Positions 1 to 10,393 of a DNA stretch of 64,000 nucleotides are shown piece after piece. Source of the DNA: Lepidurus packardi (Eukaryota; Arthropoda; Branchiopoda; Notostraca; Triopsidae). The DNA lies in NCBI GenBank assembly GCA_023053545.1, contig JAKZAN010000005.1, positions 1,550,001 through 1,614,000 of the forward strand, read 5' to 3'. Within the stretch, counting starts at the first letter, position 1, and every line of letters starts with the position of its first letter. The notes under the pieces are model-generated. The model did no database searches. It was given only the letters and a program-made list of their open reading frames with translations, and had not been told where the DNA came from. The translations under genes and the position numbers were made by a program.

Positions 1-251
1 TTAAACGCCTATTTCAAACCTAAGAAAAACCTAGAGCTTGAGATCTTCAAATTTCGTCAAATCAAGCAAGAAAGTAAAGAAAACATTGATACTTTCGTAA
101 CCAAACTTAGGCTAGCAGCAGACAGATGCGAATTTCCGAACAAAGATCAAGAAATCAAGCAACAAGTCATACAAGGCTGTTCATCGTCCTCATTCCGGAA
201 AGTCTGCCTGAGGGAGAACATGACACTGGACCAGATACTAACTCACGCCAG
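1..251 (+). mobile_element. Ty3/Gypsy gag fragment
   Basis: This stretch matches 2844-3094 of the gag region further right, in the same orientation and with no difference noticed. It is therefore a piece of another copy of the same Ty3/Gypsy family. It runs off the left window edge and stops abruptly where an inverted LTR begins at 252. The match implies a young element. It is a fragment only. Confidence 0.85.
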
Positions 252-478
252 TGTAATACTCGGCGTGTTCAACTGAGTAATGAGATACTGGGATGTTGAG
301 TATCGACTGACTGTATTCTGCTTCTAGTACAAGTATTTATAGGAGGATAGGAAAGGTTCAAAGATAAGACTAATTGGGATCATCTAAGATTAGGTCAGGT
401 CAGGTCAGGTCAGGGTAGGTTGAGGTTAATGATGACTAACACAAGGTTAAGGTTAAGGTTAATGACTAATACATTACA
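252..478 (-). repeat. LTR of reverse-oriented Gypsy element
   Basis: A 227-bp block that is the reverse complement of 2321-2547 with only a few differences. Read on the minus strand it begins TGTAATG and ends TTACA, the usual TG..CA form of an LTR. It contains short GGTCA and TTAAGG micro-repeats. It directly follows the minus-strand pol end and so is that element's 3' LTR. Confidence 0.85.
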
Positions 479-525
479 ACACTTTCCCTTTAAAAAAACA
501 AATAAATCATGACCGATAACTTTAC

Positions 526-2320
526 TTAAAAATTCAGCTCACAGTCTTCATAACGTTTGGGTAATGTTCGGTTTCTCTGTGGTCTTGAGTGTTCTGTGGC
601 GTCGGCGTTGGTGGTTATATCTACATCATCGGTATTATTATCGGAGTTGGATGTGTTGGCGTCGTTAATGTTGGTGGTAGCTGTACTGGAGTCAGTATTA
701 AACATCGGCTGGCTGTCGTCATCCGAGTCGTCTTCTTCGGTTTCCACTTTTCTTGGAATCCTTTTTGTTTCCTTGAAATTGTCGGGTGCATTAACAATCC
801 GGAAATGTGAAGCGTTCCTGGTAAGCTGTCGATCTTGTCGGGTTGCGGTAACCATTGTGCCTTTCATATCGGATACTTGATAAGGATTCGGGTCGTAAGG
901 AGTTCTAAGCTTGCGTTGGATCCCTTCTCTTCTGGCTAGGACGGTGTCACCAATCTTGATTTTTTGGTCTACAGCTTTTCTATCTGCATATTTCTTCATT
1001 TTCGTCTTGGCTGCATAATCTTGGCTTCTTACAGGTGTATTAGTTTTCGTGAGTGGTAGCTGCGGTAGTTGGTTCCTTAGTGGCCTTCCAAAAAGGAGGT
1101 AAGCTGGGGTTTCTCCTGTGCAAGAATGCGGTGAAGATCTATAATGAAAAAGGAGTTTAGTTATTTGATTCTGCCAGGGTAAACCTTCTACGGAAGCACA
1201 TCGGAGAGATTTCTTCAGAGTTTTCATAAAACGCTCCACTCCTCCATTTGCTTGGGGCCAGACAGGCGTAATTTTCCGGTGTTTAAAATTGTACCTTTGG
1301 GAAAAATCTCTGAATTCTTGACTGTTAAACGGAGGTCCATTGTCGGATTTTAGTGTTTCTGGAATTCCAAAGATGGCGAAAAATTCCTGTAGTTTGGGAA
1401 TGACGCATCCTGCTGAGGTGCTCTTGACTCGGCTAACTAACGGGAATCGGGAGTAGTCGTCGTAGAGGACAAGTAGATATTCGTTCTGGATTTCGGCGAA
1501 ATCGACGCTGATTTCAATCCACGGGCCAGCTGGGAGACTTGACATTTGTAAGGGAGTTGATGGTGTTTTTGGTCCGCACGCTTGGCAAGGAGGGCAATTC
1601 TTGATTTTTTCCTCAACCAACTTGTCTAGATTAAAAACCCAAACTTTTTCTCTGATGAGTCCTTTGGTTTTTACGATGCCAAGGTGTCCCTGGTGTGCAA
1701 TGTCAACAATTCTTGGAGCTAGGGAATTCGGGATTACAATCTTGGTTCCTTTAAGTAGTATGTCACCATTTTCGGTATTAATTTTCGTTAGCTGCTCTTT
1801 TACCTTACTTAAAGCTGCTAGTTGATCTTCTTCTTCTGGTTTGAGGTGAAGGTGTAAGCTCGCTCCTGAGTTTTGCAAACGACCCATCATGATCTGCATT
1901 GGCTTGTCGTTTTTGGTTTCTTGCGCTATCTCTTGCAAGGTGATTGACTTCGGGACAGCGGTTGTACATGTTGAATGGACGTAGTGCTCAGCTATTACCT
2001 GCTCCCTGGATGAGGAGGTACTCTTCGGTGTCGGATGACGGGACATAAAATCTGCGGCGTTATGCTTGCCAGGCTGAAAAACGACTTTAAAATCATAAAG
2101 TTGAAGTTTAAGCAACCATCGTTCAATACGTGCTGGCGGTTGGACATGGGGCTTGTTAAAGATGCTTTCTAATGGTTTGTGATCAGTGACTACTGTGAAT
2201 TGTTTTCCGATTAGGTAAAGATGGAAGTGGAGAATGGCCCACGTTATCGCCAATGCTTCTCTCTCGATCTGTGAATATCTGGACTCGATGTCAGTAAGAA
2301 GGCGGCTAGCAAATGAAATG
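526..2320 (-). mobile_element. Ty3/Gypsy pol 3' half (RNase H, integrase)
   Basis: Minus-strand open frame of about 598 codons holding the 3' half of a Gypsy pol: the end of the RNase H/connection region (motif VTDHKPLESIF), the integrase zinc-binding region (HxxxH ... CPPCQAC), the integrase catalytic core with the DNG/PPF segment, and a basic, acidic-tailed C-terminus. The 5' half of the element is absent because a forward LTR starts at about 2321. The 3' LTR follows at 478-252. The element is broken by truncation; the visible part is open. Near-identity of the LTRs suggests recent activity of the family. Confidence 0.9.
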
Positions 2321-2547
2321 GGCAATGTATTAGTCATTAACCTTAACCTTAACCTTGTGTTAGTCATCATTAACCTCAACCTACCCTGACCTGACCTGAC
2401 CTGACCTAATCTTAGATGATCCCAATTAGTCTTATCTTTGAACCTTTCCTATCCTCCTATAAATACTTGTACTAGAAGCAGAATACAGTCAGTCGATACT
2501 CAACATCCCAGTATCTCATTACTCAGTTGAACACGCCGAGTAGTACA
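2321..2547 (+). repeat. 5' LTR of forward Gypsy element
   Basis: 227-bp LTR, near-identical to the inverted LTR at 252-478. It ends ..TAGTACA and is followed at once by a primer-binding-site-like sequence. Its outer start abuts the truncated minus-strand pol, so this element appears to have inserted into, or recombined with, a reverse-oriented relative. Confidence 0.85.
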
Positions 2548-2548
2548 T

Positions 2549-2560
2549 TGGCGACGAGGA
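2549..2560 (+). other. Putative primer-binding site
   Basis: TGGCGACGAGGA lies one or two bases after the LTR end and just before the gag start. TGGCGAC-type sites are common tRNA primer sites in Ty3/Gypsy elements. The primer tRNA was not matched. Confidence 0.5.
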
Positions 2561-2564
2561 GAGG

Positions 2565-4767
2565 ATGGCCTCTTCTCTACCACTGTTTAGTGAATTTAGC
2601 ATACAGGAGGAGCCAGAGACCGTGGGCACCCGCTGGACAAGATGGCTTCAACGTTTTGAGAATCTCCTCAAAGCCATGGACGTCCGCCTCAAGTCAACCG
2701 ATACTGCAGACACCAGGAGAGAGACAGACGAACGACGACTTGCACTCCTTCTCCACTACGCAGGATCTGAAGTAGTCGACGTGTATAACGCCCTTCCACA
2801 ACCCGAAGCGGAAAAAGACACATACACCACAGCTCAGCCACTGTTAAACGCCTATTTCAAACCTAAGAAAAACCTAGAGCTTGAGATCTTCAAATTTCGT
2901 CAAATCAAGCAAGAAAGTAAAGAAAACATTGATACTTTCGTAACCAAACTTAGGCTAGCAGCAGACAGATGCGAATTTCCGAACAAAGATCAAGAAATCA
3001 AGCAACAAGTCATACAAGGCTGTTCATCGTCCTCATTCCGGAAAGTCTGCCTGAGGGAGAACATGACACTGGACCAGATACTAACTCACGCCAGGTCCCG
3101 AGATGCTGCGAGCCTTTACAACACTCATCTTGATAATACCACGGAAGAACATAGCGCTAACATTGTCAAGAAAGACAGCCGTCCGAAAACCAACGATCGA
3201 ACAAACCCAAAGACGCCCCAGGAGTCGGACAACCGTTCAAAGTGTCGGAATTGCGGTGGAACCTGGCCCCATCCCAGTTTTTGTCCAGCTAAAGGCAAAA
3301 CATGTTATAAATGCAACAAAGCTAACCATTTTTCCAAAGTTTGCAGAAGCCAGGCGAAACGTGAGAAATCTGAAGAAGTTAAACCTGTGCAGCACTCAAC
3401 TGATACAGACAGCGAGGAAGAAGACGCCGAACCATTTGTCTTCGCTCTCAACAACGGGAAGAAAGATACCAGACCCATGACGTCAATCAACATAGAAGGT
3501 ACCACCATCCCCATGATGATTGATACTGGAGCCACCTGCAACATTATCAGCTTAAAAGCATTTGACCAAATTGTAAGCCGTCCTACGCTTAATCCAGCAT
3601 ACGCCGCTGTAAACGCATTTGGCAACAAACGAATCTCAATTTTGGGATTTTTTAAAGCTCATCTAAAGTCAAAACATGCGGAAACCAAAGCACTCGTCTA
3701 TGTTAGTCAAGAAACAAGCGCAGAATGCATCCTCGGGTATAAAACCTCTAAAACACTTAAATTAGTACAAATCATTAACTCAATTAAAAGTCGTAATGCT
3801 TACGAAAACCTGAAAGTCCAGTTTCCCAAAGTTTTTAGTGGCTTAGGAAAAATGTCAGATTACCAGGTACAACTCCACATCGACTCATCCGTACAGCCAG
3901 TCACCCAAAAACATCGCCGAGTCGGATTCCACCTACGGAAAGCAGTATCGGAAGAAATTAAAAACTTGTTATCAGCGGACATCATCGAGCCTGTAACCGA
4001 AGGACCAACACCGTGGATTTCACCATGTTTAGCCGTGCCAAAGCCCAAGCAGCCGGGGAAAATCCGAATTTGCGTCGATATGAGAGCACCAAATAAAGCA
4101 ATACTGCGTACAAGACATGTCATCCCAACAATAGAAGACCTTATCGTAGACTTAAACGAAGCAAAATTTTTTAGTAAGCTCGATTTAAACCAAGGTTACC
4201 ATCAGATGGAATTACACCCGGATTCCCGTTATATTACAACATTCGCAACACACAAAGGATTATTCCGCTACAAACGACTAAATTTCGGAGTCAATAGCGC
4301 AGCGGAGATCTTTGATAATATTATCCGACAGACGATAAGTGGAATACCTGGAGTCTGCAACCGCAGCGATGATATCCTCGTGACTGGACGCAACCAAGAG
4401 GAGCACGACCGCAACTTAATAGAAGTCATTCGTAGACTAGCGAAAAAAAATTTGACCTTAAACTTCAACAAATGTGAGTTCGGTAAGACGAATTTAACTT
4501 TTTATGGTTTACACTTCAGCCAAAATGGGTTAGCTCCAGACCAAAGCAAAATTGACGCCATCAATGCCGCCACTGAACCAACAACCCCGGAAGAAGTTTC
4601 CAGTTTTCTTGGCATGATAACTTTTTGCAGCCGGTTTATTCCCAAAGCAGCCGCCATCAGTGAACCACTCCGCAAGTTAACACACACGAAAACTACTTGG
4701 TCCTGGAACACTGAACACCAAGAAGCCTTTGACAATCTGAAAAAAGGACTTCGTGAAGCTACCACGC
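2565..4767 (+). mobile_element. Ty3/Gypsy gag-pol, cut by assembly gap
   Basis: Single continuous frame from the ATG at 2565 to the gap. In order: a capsid-like gag with charged helices, CCHC zinc-knuckle-like motifs (CYKCNKANHFSKVC), an aspartic protease with the DTGA motif, and a reverse transcriptase up to its thumb/connection. Gag and pol share one frame. The 3' half lies in or beyond the N gap, so wholeness cannot be judged; the visible part is open. The near-identity of its gag to the fragment at 1-251 points to a young copy. Confidence 0.92.
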
Positions 4768-4867
4768 NNNNNNNNNNNNNNNNNNNNNNNNNNNNNNNNN
4801 NNNNNNNNNNNNNNNNNNNNNNNNNNNNNNNNNNNNNNNNNNNNNNNNNNNNNNNNNNNNNNNNNNN
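4768..4867. other. Assembly gap (100 N)
   Basis: Exactly 100 N, a conventional scaffold-gap size, separating the LTR elements from the first array unit. True distance and content are unknown; the retrotransposon's 3' half and an unknown number of array units may be missing here. Confidence 0.99.
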
Positions 4868-5191
4868 CCACCTTCTGGGATATTGACTTCAGGACAAAAT
4901 CAAGTGTGGTCTACAATTTTTTTTTTTGCAAATCGGAGGTAAGAGATAAAATTCTGAAAAAAATTACTTTGGAACAAAGGAACGTGTCTAGTTATCCACA
5001 GTATAATCTGGTGATTTAATTTTTATTTAAACACTATACTTTTTACAAAAATGTCGTTTTAACTGTAAAATATATTGTACATTAACAGTTATTTCAGTGA
5101 AGAACATTTGGGACGGTTGCCTTGTTCAACATTCTACAAAATAGAAAAAGAACGGTTTAGTTACGTGAACGCATGGATTTGCAAAAATTAA

Positions 5192-5491
5192 AATTCTAAA
5201 AAACACCCGATTGCGAGCCGTAATGGACAAAAAGTGAAAGGTCGACCGGCCTCCCTACTTATTAACAATAGTGTTGCGTTAAAACATGCCGGTGTTGAAG
5301 AACATTTTTGGGAAAAACAAACGATCTGGCGGGGAACCAACCAACTTAAATTTACAGGCCCAACTAACGTGAAAAAGAACATCCATATATCACTCGCAAT
5401 TGAAATAGGCGAAAACCTTCAAACTTATCGGTGGTCAACGTCGAATAAGCGCGAGGCAACATTTCTGGAATTACGTGAACTTGGATTGTGA
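5192..5491 (+). CDS. Unrecognised open frame, 99 codons, no ATG
   Basis: Open from 5192 to the TGA at 5489-5491 with no in-frame ATG. The product reads as ordinary protein sequence (..KGRPASLLINNSVALKHAG.., ..FTGPTNVKKNIHISLAIE..) and ends RELGL. It may be an internal exon or a decayed remnant; no family was recognised. Copies of the GTG-to-stop part lie at 13349-13606, 21823-22080, 30505-30762, 38614-38871, 44542-44799 and 52641-52898, apparently unchanged. A donor-like GGAG/GTAAGAG lies upstream at 4935-4945. Confidence 0.3.
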   Translation, partial: NSKKHPIASRNGQKVKGRPASLLINNSVALKHAGVEEHFWEKQTIWRGTNQLKFTGPTNVKKNIHISLAIEIGENLQTYRWSTSNKREATFLELRELGL

Positions 5492-5987
5492 TCTTGCTGA
5501 CTGCTGGAAGCTGAACCGGATTCTACCTGGAAAGTTTCCCCCGCTTATGATGCAGTTATAATTCACGTTCTCTGACGGGAGTATGGCAGTTGTTAAGGTA
5601 ACCAATACATTTAATTAGCAATTAGTTGCAAGCAAAGGGAGTATACCTTAATTATAATTGTGTGACCCTAGAAAGACAATGGGAACTTGGAGCAACGCAT
5701 AGAGAAGCAAAGTAACGCAAAGCCCAGATTATCAATGACCTTACTAGACTTTGGAGCCGATTGGACATTCCTTTGCAGCACCAGACTGATTCTACAAGCA
5801 TTTAGAATGGTTTGAAAGCCTTGGACAGGAAAGCAGTAAGGTACCACCGCGTACTTGTACGAAATTGAGGCTTAATTTTGACCCGTCCGATCAAGATGTT
5901 TTAGCTTTACCAAACGACATTAACCATATGTCTTATCAAGTTCATTCACCATATGTCTTCGCAAGTTCGCTTTTCCTGTTTTTATCG

Positions 5988-6017
5988 TAAGAACAGGAAA
6001 CCATTTTCCTGTTCTTA
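5988..6017. repeat. Perfect 13-bp hairpin, loop CCAT
   Basis: TAAGAACAGGAAA and its exact reverse complement are separated by 4 bases, a strong stem-loop. It is present in every unit (for example at 14103-14132). It lies about 45 bp before the ATG of the LRR fragment. Confidence 0.85.
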
Positions 6018-6060
6018 TCATAAGAGCTTAGACGCAATACCCTGTGTAATATGATTTTTC

Positions 6061-6905
6061 ATGGCTATTTTTAATCAATTATTCAATCACAATTCACCCT
6101 TGTTCATTCGAAGCAATCCCTTTTTACTCGTGTTAGACGTTACTAGAACCAGCAAGTACGCTGTAAAGGAGACATGTTCTCTGAAAAGTCTTCATCTCGA
6201 GAACGTTTCACTGACGCTTATTGGATGGCTTCCATCAGCTGTTGAGAACAAAGAGTTCCTCCTTGCTTGGAGAAATGTGGCACGAAGCCTGGAGGAATTG
6301 ACCATCAATAGCCTCGAGTTTTCAGTCGAATTGTTCAGTTGGTTGATTATATCCATTACTTCATCCGCGGATTCTCTCCATCGGCACAAGCTATTGGAAG
6401 ACGCCAGACAGTTGCAAGGATGAGTCCTATGTTGTTTGCTCCGCTACATCGCTACTTTCCCAAAAGCCCCAAAAGCGGTCTGTTATTGACAGATCTTTAA
6501 TACTGGTTCCATTGCTTCGGGTTAAGGTCTCCAATCTAGAAATCACTTGTTGGAGAACTTAACCCGAAACAGTAGACAGTATTGCATCCGATTCGAGAAG
6601 CCCTTCAACGCTGTCCGAGGATGAAGATACTCAACCTGGGAATGTGTGGACTACCGTATCGTAGAGCCTCCACAAGTCCTAATCCTTCAACTCCATTATC
6701 CTCCACCGATATTGAAGCTTCGAAAAGCAGTAATATCTACTTGGATTTCATTAAAATAGTTTTAAGTGTTCCTAAGCTTCAAACTTTAACTTGTAAAACG
6801 TTCTTTATGGGCTGGAAAGAAATTGGTACATTTCATGCTATTGCAGACATCGCTAAAAAAAAAGGCCGGGAAAAGCAAACAACAATGAATGTAGTACTTT
6901 GTTAA
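6061..6905 (+). pseudogene. Decayed leucine-rich-repeat gene fragment (unit 1)
   Basis: Two open pieces in different frames: 6061-6423 (120 codons from ATG) and 6582-6905. Both carry LRR-like segments: LKSLHLENVSL, RSLEELTINSLEF, MKILNLGMCGL and PKLQTLTCKTFF, the pattern of cysteine-containing or F-box-type LRR proteins. A short piece between them in a third frame (..VSNLEITCW..) also fits. Stops and frame changes separate the pieces and no clean splice sites were seen, so a decayed host-gene fragment captured in the unit is the best reading; an intron-containing gene is possible. Confidence 0.45.
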
Positions 6906-7841
6906 CGCTGTGCGGCTTCTATGCGTACGTAGCAATGCATGGAATGCTTTGCAATTGTTCAGAGAACGAGGACTAAAATACCGCTTTAGACACGTAAGTG
7001 ATATGGTATACGACCTATGTAAATTGAATGTTTAATTCTCTGGAAAGATCAAATGGCAACTTAGGAAGCTTTTAATCACAAGATTTATATCCTAGTGAAT
7101 TAAAGTTAAGTACCACCTTCAACTTTCTTTTCATTAATACAACGCCAAAACATTATAGTTTCACCGGTTTTCTATTATCTCCAACTTCCTTAAAGCAAAA
7201 CCATAAACCAGCCCAAGAAAAGAATGGAGAAGAAAACCCTGTCCACAAAGTGGCTGGCCTGATCAACTTCCGTCGCCTACGCAAAGTGGCGCCAAGTGCC
7301 TAGAGAAGGCTGTAACTCCGCAAAAGACCTCAGCATTTAACAACGTGATTGGGCATGATAGAACAAGCGGTGTGTTCTAATGTACTTTATATTAACCTGT
7401 GAACTAATAAGCCACTTCACTAGTACGTATAAATATTACTATTATGCTTTATTTACTTACAGCTTCAACTGTCTTAAACATGGTGTGTTTAGAACCCGCA
7501 TTCTCGAACCGCGAACTCGGTTTCAGTTTGGTGCAGTTGCCGCGAACAGATGTTTGTTACCGGTGTTCTAGATCTTTTTAAACAAATTATATCACTCACA
7601 TAAATAGGCCATTATTGATATGATCGGCGTTGACCCTAAATTGGCAGTGATTTGATTGATTTTTTTCGGAAAATTTACAGATCTGATCCAGAACACTGCA
7701 TGTTACAGCATCTAGCAAAAATTATATAACCAAAATAAAAAAAAAAATCATCGTCAAAGATCTTTTTCATAGCATATTTTTTATTATTATTTTTTTTTTA
7801 GATTAAAAAATTAATATACAAAAAATACATCCAGCGAATAA

Positions 7842-8411
7842 ACGTTACAGGAATCGTTACAGGAATCGTTAAACGAAACGGCTCCACAAATCGTACATTA
7901 TTGCAAGTACCCCGTACCCGGACTTGCTCCAGCTGCCCCGGCTCCACCTCCAGCTGACCCGGCTCCACAAATCAAATATTATTGCAAGTACCCCGTACCC
8001 GGACTTGCTTGCAAGTACCCCGTACCCGGACTTGCTCCAGCTGCCCCGGCTCCACCTCCAGCTGCCATACAACAAAGAAATCTCGCAAGAAAAATTCGCT
8101 ATCGGGAGAACCAGCGCAAGAGACATGAAGAAAATAACAGGATAGCGTATTTATATCGCAATAATTTACTTCACATCAACTATCCACCACCAAATGTGCC
8201 TGTCCGGCCTCCTGCTGCCCCGACTTCGTATGCTGCTCGGGCTTCGTATGCTGCCCGGACTTCGTCTGCTGCCCCAGCTTCGTCTGCTGCCCCAGTTTCG
8301 CCTGCTGCCCCAACTTCGCCTGCTGCCCCAACTTCGCCTGCTGCCCAGGCTACGTCTGCTCATGAGGTTCCTCCCGCGGATCATGAGATTCCTCCCGCAG
8401 GGAATCCATGA
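7842..8411 (+). CDS. Pro/Ala-rich open frame (unit 1)
   Basis: 189 codons open between stops, with no in-frame ATG. Order: short QES repeats, three copies of KYPVPGLA, two APAAPAPPPA blocks, a basic segment (RNLARKIRYRENQRKRH), then six-residue TSxAAP-type repeats, ending IPPAGNP. The repeats are coding-like in this frame, and the 18-bp deletion in unit 6 keeps frame. A pyrimidine-rich tract ending in AG at 7800-7801, and CAG at 7850 and 7862, could be splice acceptors, so this may be a 3' exon of an unrecognised gene. The opposite strand is also open (RRSWGS repeats), which is expected from the repeat and not taken as a gene. Confidence 0.35.
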   Translation, partial: TLQESLQESLNETAPQIVHYCKYPVPGLAPAAPAPPPADPAPQIKYYCKYPVPGLACKYPVPGLAPAAPAPPPAAIQQRNLARKIRYRENQRKRHEENNRIAYLYRNNLLHINYPPPNVPVRPPAAPTSYAARASYAARTSSAAPASSAAPVSPAAPTSPAAPTSPAAQATSAHEVPPADHEIPPAGNP

Positions 8412-8693
8412 TTTACCGCTGGAAAAGGTGGAAAGTTCTTTCCCTTAATTTAATGTACTGATGAAATGATGATATGTAATGATGAAATATACAAATATTG
8501 TATTCTTTTTCGCAAAATGACATGGTAACAATATACCGTTTTAAAAAAACTACATAATTGTGTATCACAGCTCATTCTCATTCACGAAATTTCATTCTCA
8601 TCAAGAAATCATCAAGTTCATTCTCATTCAAGAAATCTGAATTTTGTACTATTTCCTTTTGGTTTTTTTTTCATAAAGAAATATTCAGTTAAG

Positions 8694-8711
8694 TGAGGGG
8701 CTGGGTATGAA
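8694..8711. repeat. 18-bp direct repeat, copy A
   Basis: TGAGGGGCTGGGTATGAA, repeated exactly at 10256-10273 in the same orientation, 1562 bp away. The two copies flank the 9.1-kb ORF region and the satellite block. On the minus strand both read as HTQPL in one frame. Confidence 0.7.
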
Positions 8712-9091
8712 CTTCCTTGATCTTGATCTTTGATGGTCTAATCTTATTATTATATTGCAAAAATCTTAAATGAAGTCTTCTTTTTTTTGTTTATCTGTAG
8801 TCTTTTTAGGGTTAGTATTAATTTATTAAGTTTTTATAGCTTATAAAGAGCGTAGCACTGAAGATGCTAAGGAAGTTTTAGAATTTGAAAACATTAAAAA
8901 ATTTAATTTTTTAACAAGAGTTAGCAGTTCTGTTTTTCCTTTTATTGTTTTCCTTTTATGTTATTAATTGATTATTAATGATCGGTTAGAATGTGTCAAG
9001 ATAATTTATTTTTACGATAATTTATTTTGTCATAAATATAACATATTGTGATTGTTGAATTTTAACGTGTATTTAAGTTTTACTACTATCA

Positions 9092-9256
9092 ATGGGGACT
9101 GGGTACAGATTTAAAAGTAAGGATACGGAAAGGTACGGTGAGGCGGCTCGGGTATCGGCTGCATATTGGCTTCGACGTCTGTATGGCTTCGGGCGGACTC
9201 GGTCCACGATGGCGGGGCGTTGTAAGCCACACATTTATTTACAACAACGAGTGTAA
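9092..9256 (+). CDS. Small ORF, 54 codons, unrecognised
   Basis: ATG at 9092 to the TAA at 9254-9256; basic product beginning MGTGYRFKSKDTERYGEAAR. A second frame across the same DNA stays open to 9332 and ends with a Cys-rich tail (YNTCHKKCGAPLLIYHC), so the true frame is uncertain. GC content is higher than in the flanks. It is repeated at 17207, 25681, 34365, 40292 and 48382, and kept even in the deleted unit 5. No family recognised. Confidence 0.3.
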   Translation: MGTGYRFKSKDTERYGEAARVSAAYWLRRLYGFGRTRSTMAGRCKPHIYLQQRV

Positions 9257-9436
9257 AGGTTCTGTTAAAGAACACCAATACAACACTTGTCATAAAAAAT
9301 GTGGGGCTCCTTTACTTATCTATCATTGTTAGACTACCTATGTAAGGATTAATTCCCAGTGCAATATTTTCCTTTTTACGGCATTATACACAGATAAAAG
9401 ATATATGCACATATAAACAGTAAAGCTACCCTCCAC

Positions 9437-10173
9437 ATTTCGACATTTGAAGAAAGCACAGTTAAGGCAATCTAATTTTGTCGTTTTTATCAATTATTAT
9501 AGTATATTATTTGCATGCAAAAAACCGAAAGGCATTTAAAGTACGCGAAACCAATACATAGATATAAACGAAATTTCGACATTTGAAGAAAGCACAGTTA
9601 AGGCAATCTAATTTTGTCGTTTTTATCAATTATTATAGTATATTATTTGCATGCAAAAAACCGAAAGGCATTTAAAGTACGCGAAATCAATACATAGATA
9701 TAAACGAAATTTCGACATTTGAAGAAAGCACAGTTAAGGCAATCTAATTTTGTCGTTTTTATCAATTATTATAGTATATTATTTGCATGCAAAAAACCGA
9801 AAGGCATTTAAAGTACGCGAAACCAATACATAGATATAAACGAAATTTCGACATTTGAAGAAAGCACAGTTAAGGCAATCCAATTTTGTCGTTTTTATCA
9901 ATTATTATAGTATATTATTTGCATGCAAAAAACCGAAAGGCATTTAAAGTACGCGAAACCAATACATAGATATAAACGAAATTTCGACATTTGAAGAAAG
10001 CACAGTTAAGGCAATCTAATTTTGTCGTTTTTATCAATTATTATAGTATATTATTTGCATGCAAAAAACCGAAAGGCATTTAAAGTACGCGAAACCAATA
10101 CATAGATATAAACGAAATTTCGACATTTGAAGAAAGCACAGTTAAGGCAATCTAATTTTGTCGTTTTTATCAA
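9437..10173. repeat. 136-bp satellite block (unit 1): 5 monomers plus partial
   Basis: Monomers starting at CGACATTTGAAG at 9441, 9577, 9713, 9849 and 9985, with a 53-bp partial from 10121. AT-rich; contains TTTGCATGCAAA, a 12-bp palindrome, in every monomer. Variants GAAACC/GAAATC and CTAATT/CCAATT mark individual monomers. The block ends at the palindrome GCTCAATTGAGC (10174-10185). Confidence 0.97.
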
Positions 10174-10255
10174 GCTCAATTGAGCAGCAGAAACGTCAAT
10201 CGAAATCGAAAGAACAGTCAATGTAGTCTAATTTTGTCATTTTTGTAAAGTTCAA

Positions 10256-10273
10256 TGAGGGGCTGGGTATGAA
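10256..10273. repeat. 18-bp direct repeat, copy B
   Basis: Exact second copy of 8694-8711. It lies inside the frame of the small minus-strand ORF next to the 283-codon ORF. Confidence 0.7.
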
Positions 10274-10372
10274 TTTTATCGTCCAGGTAATCAGAAAACC
10301 TAGGATCATTGACAATGTCTTGTTCATCGCGAAAAGCATCTTGAATATACTTAACATAGAAACGGGTATGTT

Positions 10373-10386
10373 CACCGTTCACGGTG
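10373..10386. repeat. 7-bp insertion forming CACCGT/ACGGTG inverted repeat
   Basis: Unit 1 (and unit 6 at about 49663-49676) reads CACCGTTCACGGTG where units 2-5 read CACCGTG. The extra 7 bp create an inverted repeat with a 2-base spacer and interrupt the 59-codon minus-strand ORF that is open in the other units. Confidence 0.9.
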
Positions 10387-10393
10387 TCCATAC

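Noticed and set aside
5188-5382. 64-codon minus-strand ORF in each unit
   Set aside because: Lies entirely opposite the longer + strand open frame and lacks a proper start.
7359-7379. AGAACA..TGTTCT inverted motif resembling a steroid-receptor site
   Set aside because: The spacer is 7 bases, not the required 3, and there is no functional context.
8166-8384. Minus-strand Arg/Ser/Trp/Gly repeat ORF opposite the Pro/Ala-rich frame
   Set aside because: Repeat DNA with an 18-bp period stays open on several frames; the + strand frame is longer and joins a non-repeat basic segment.
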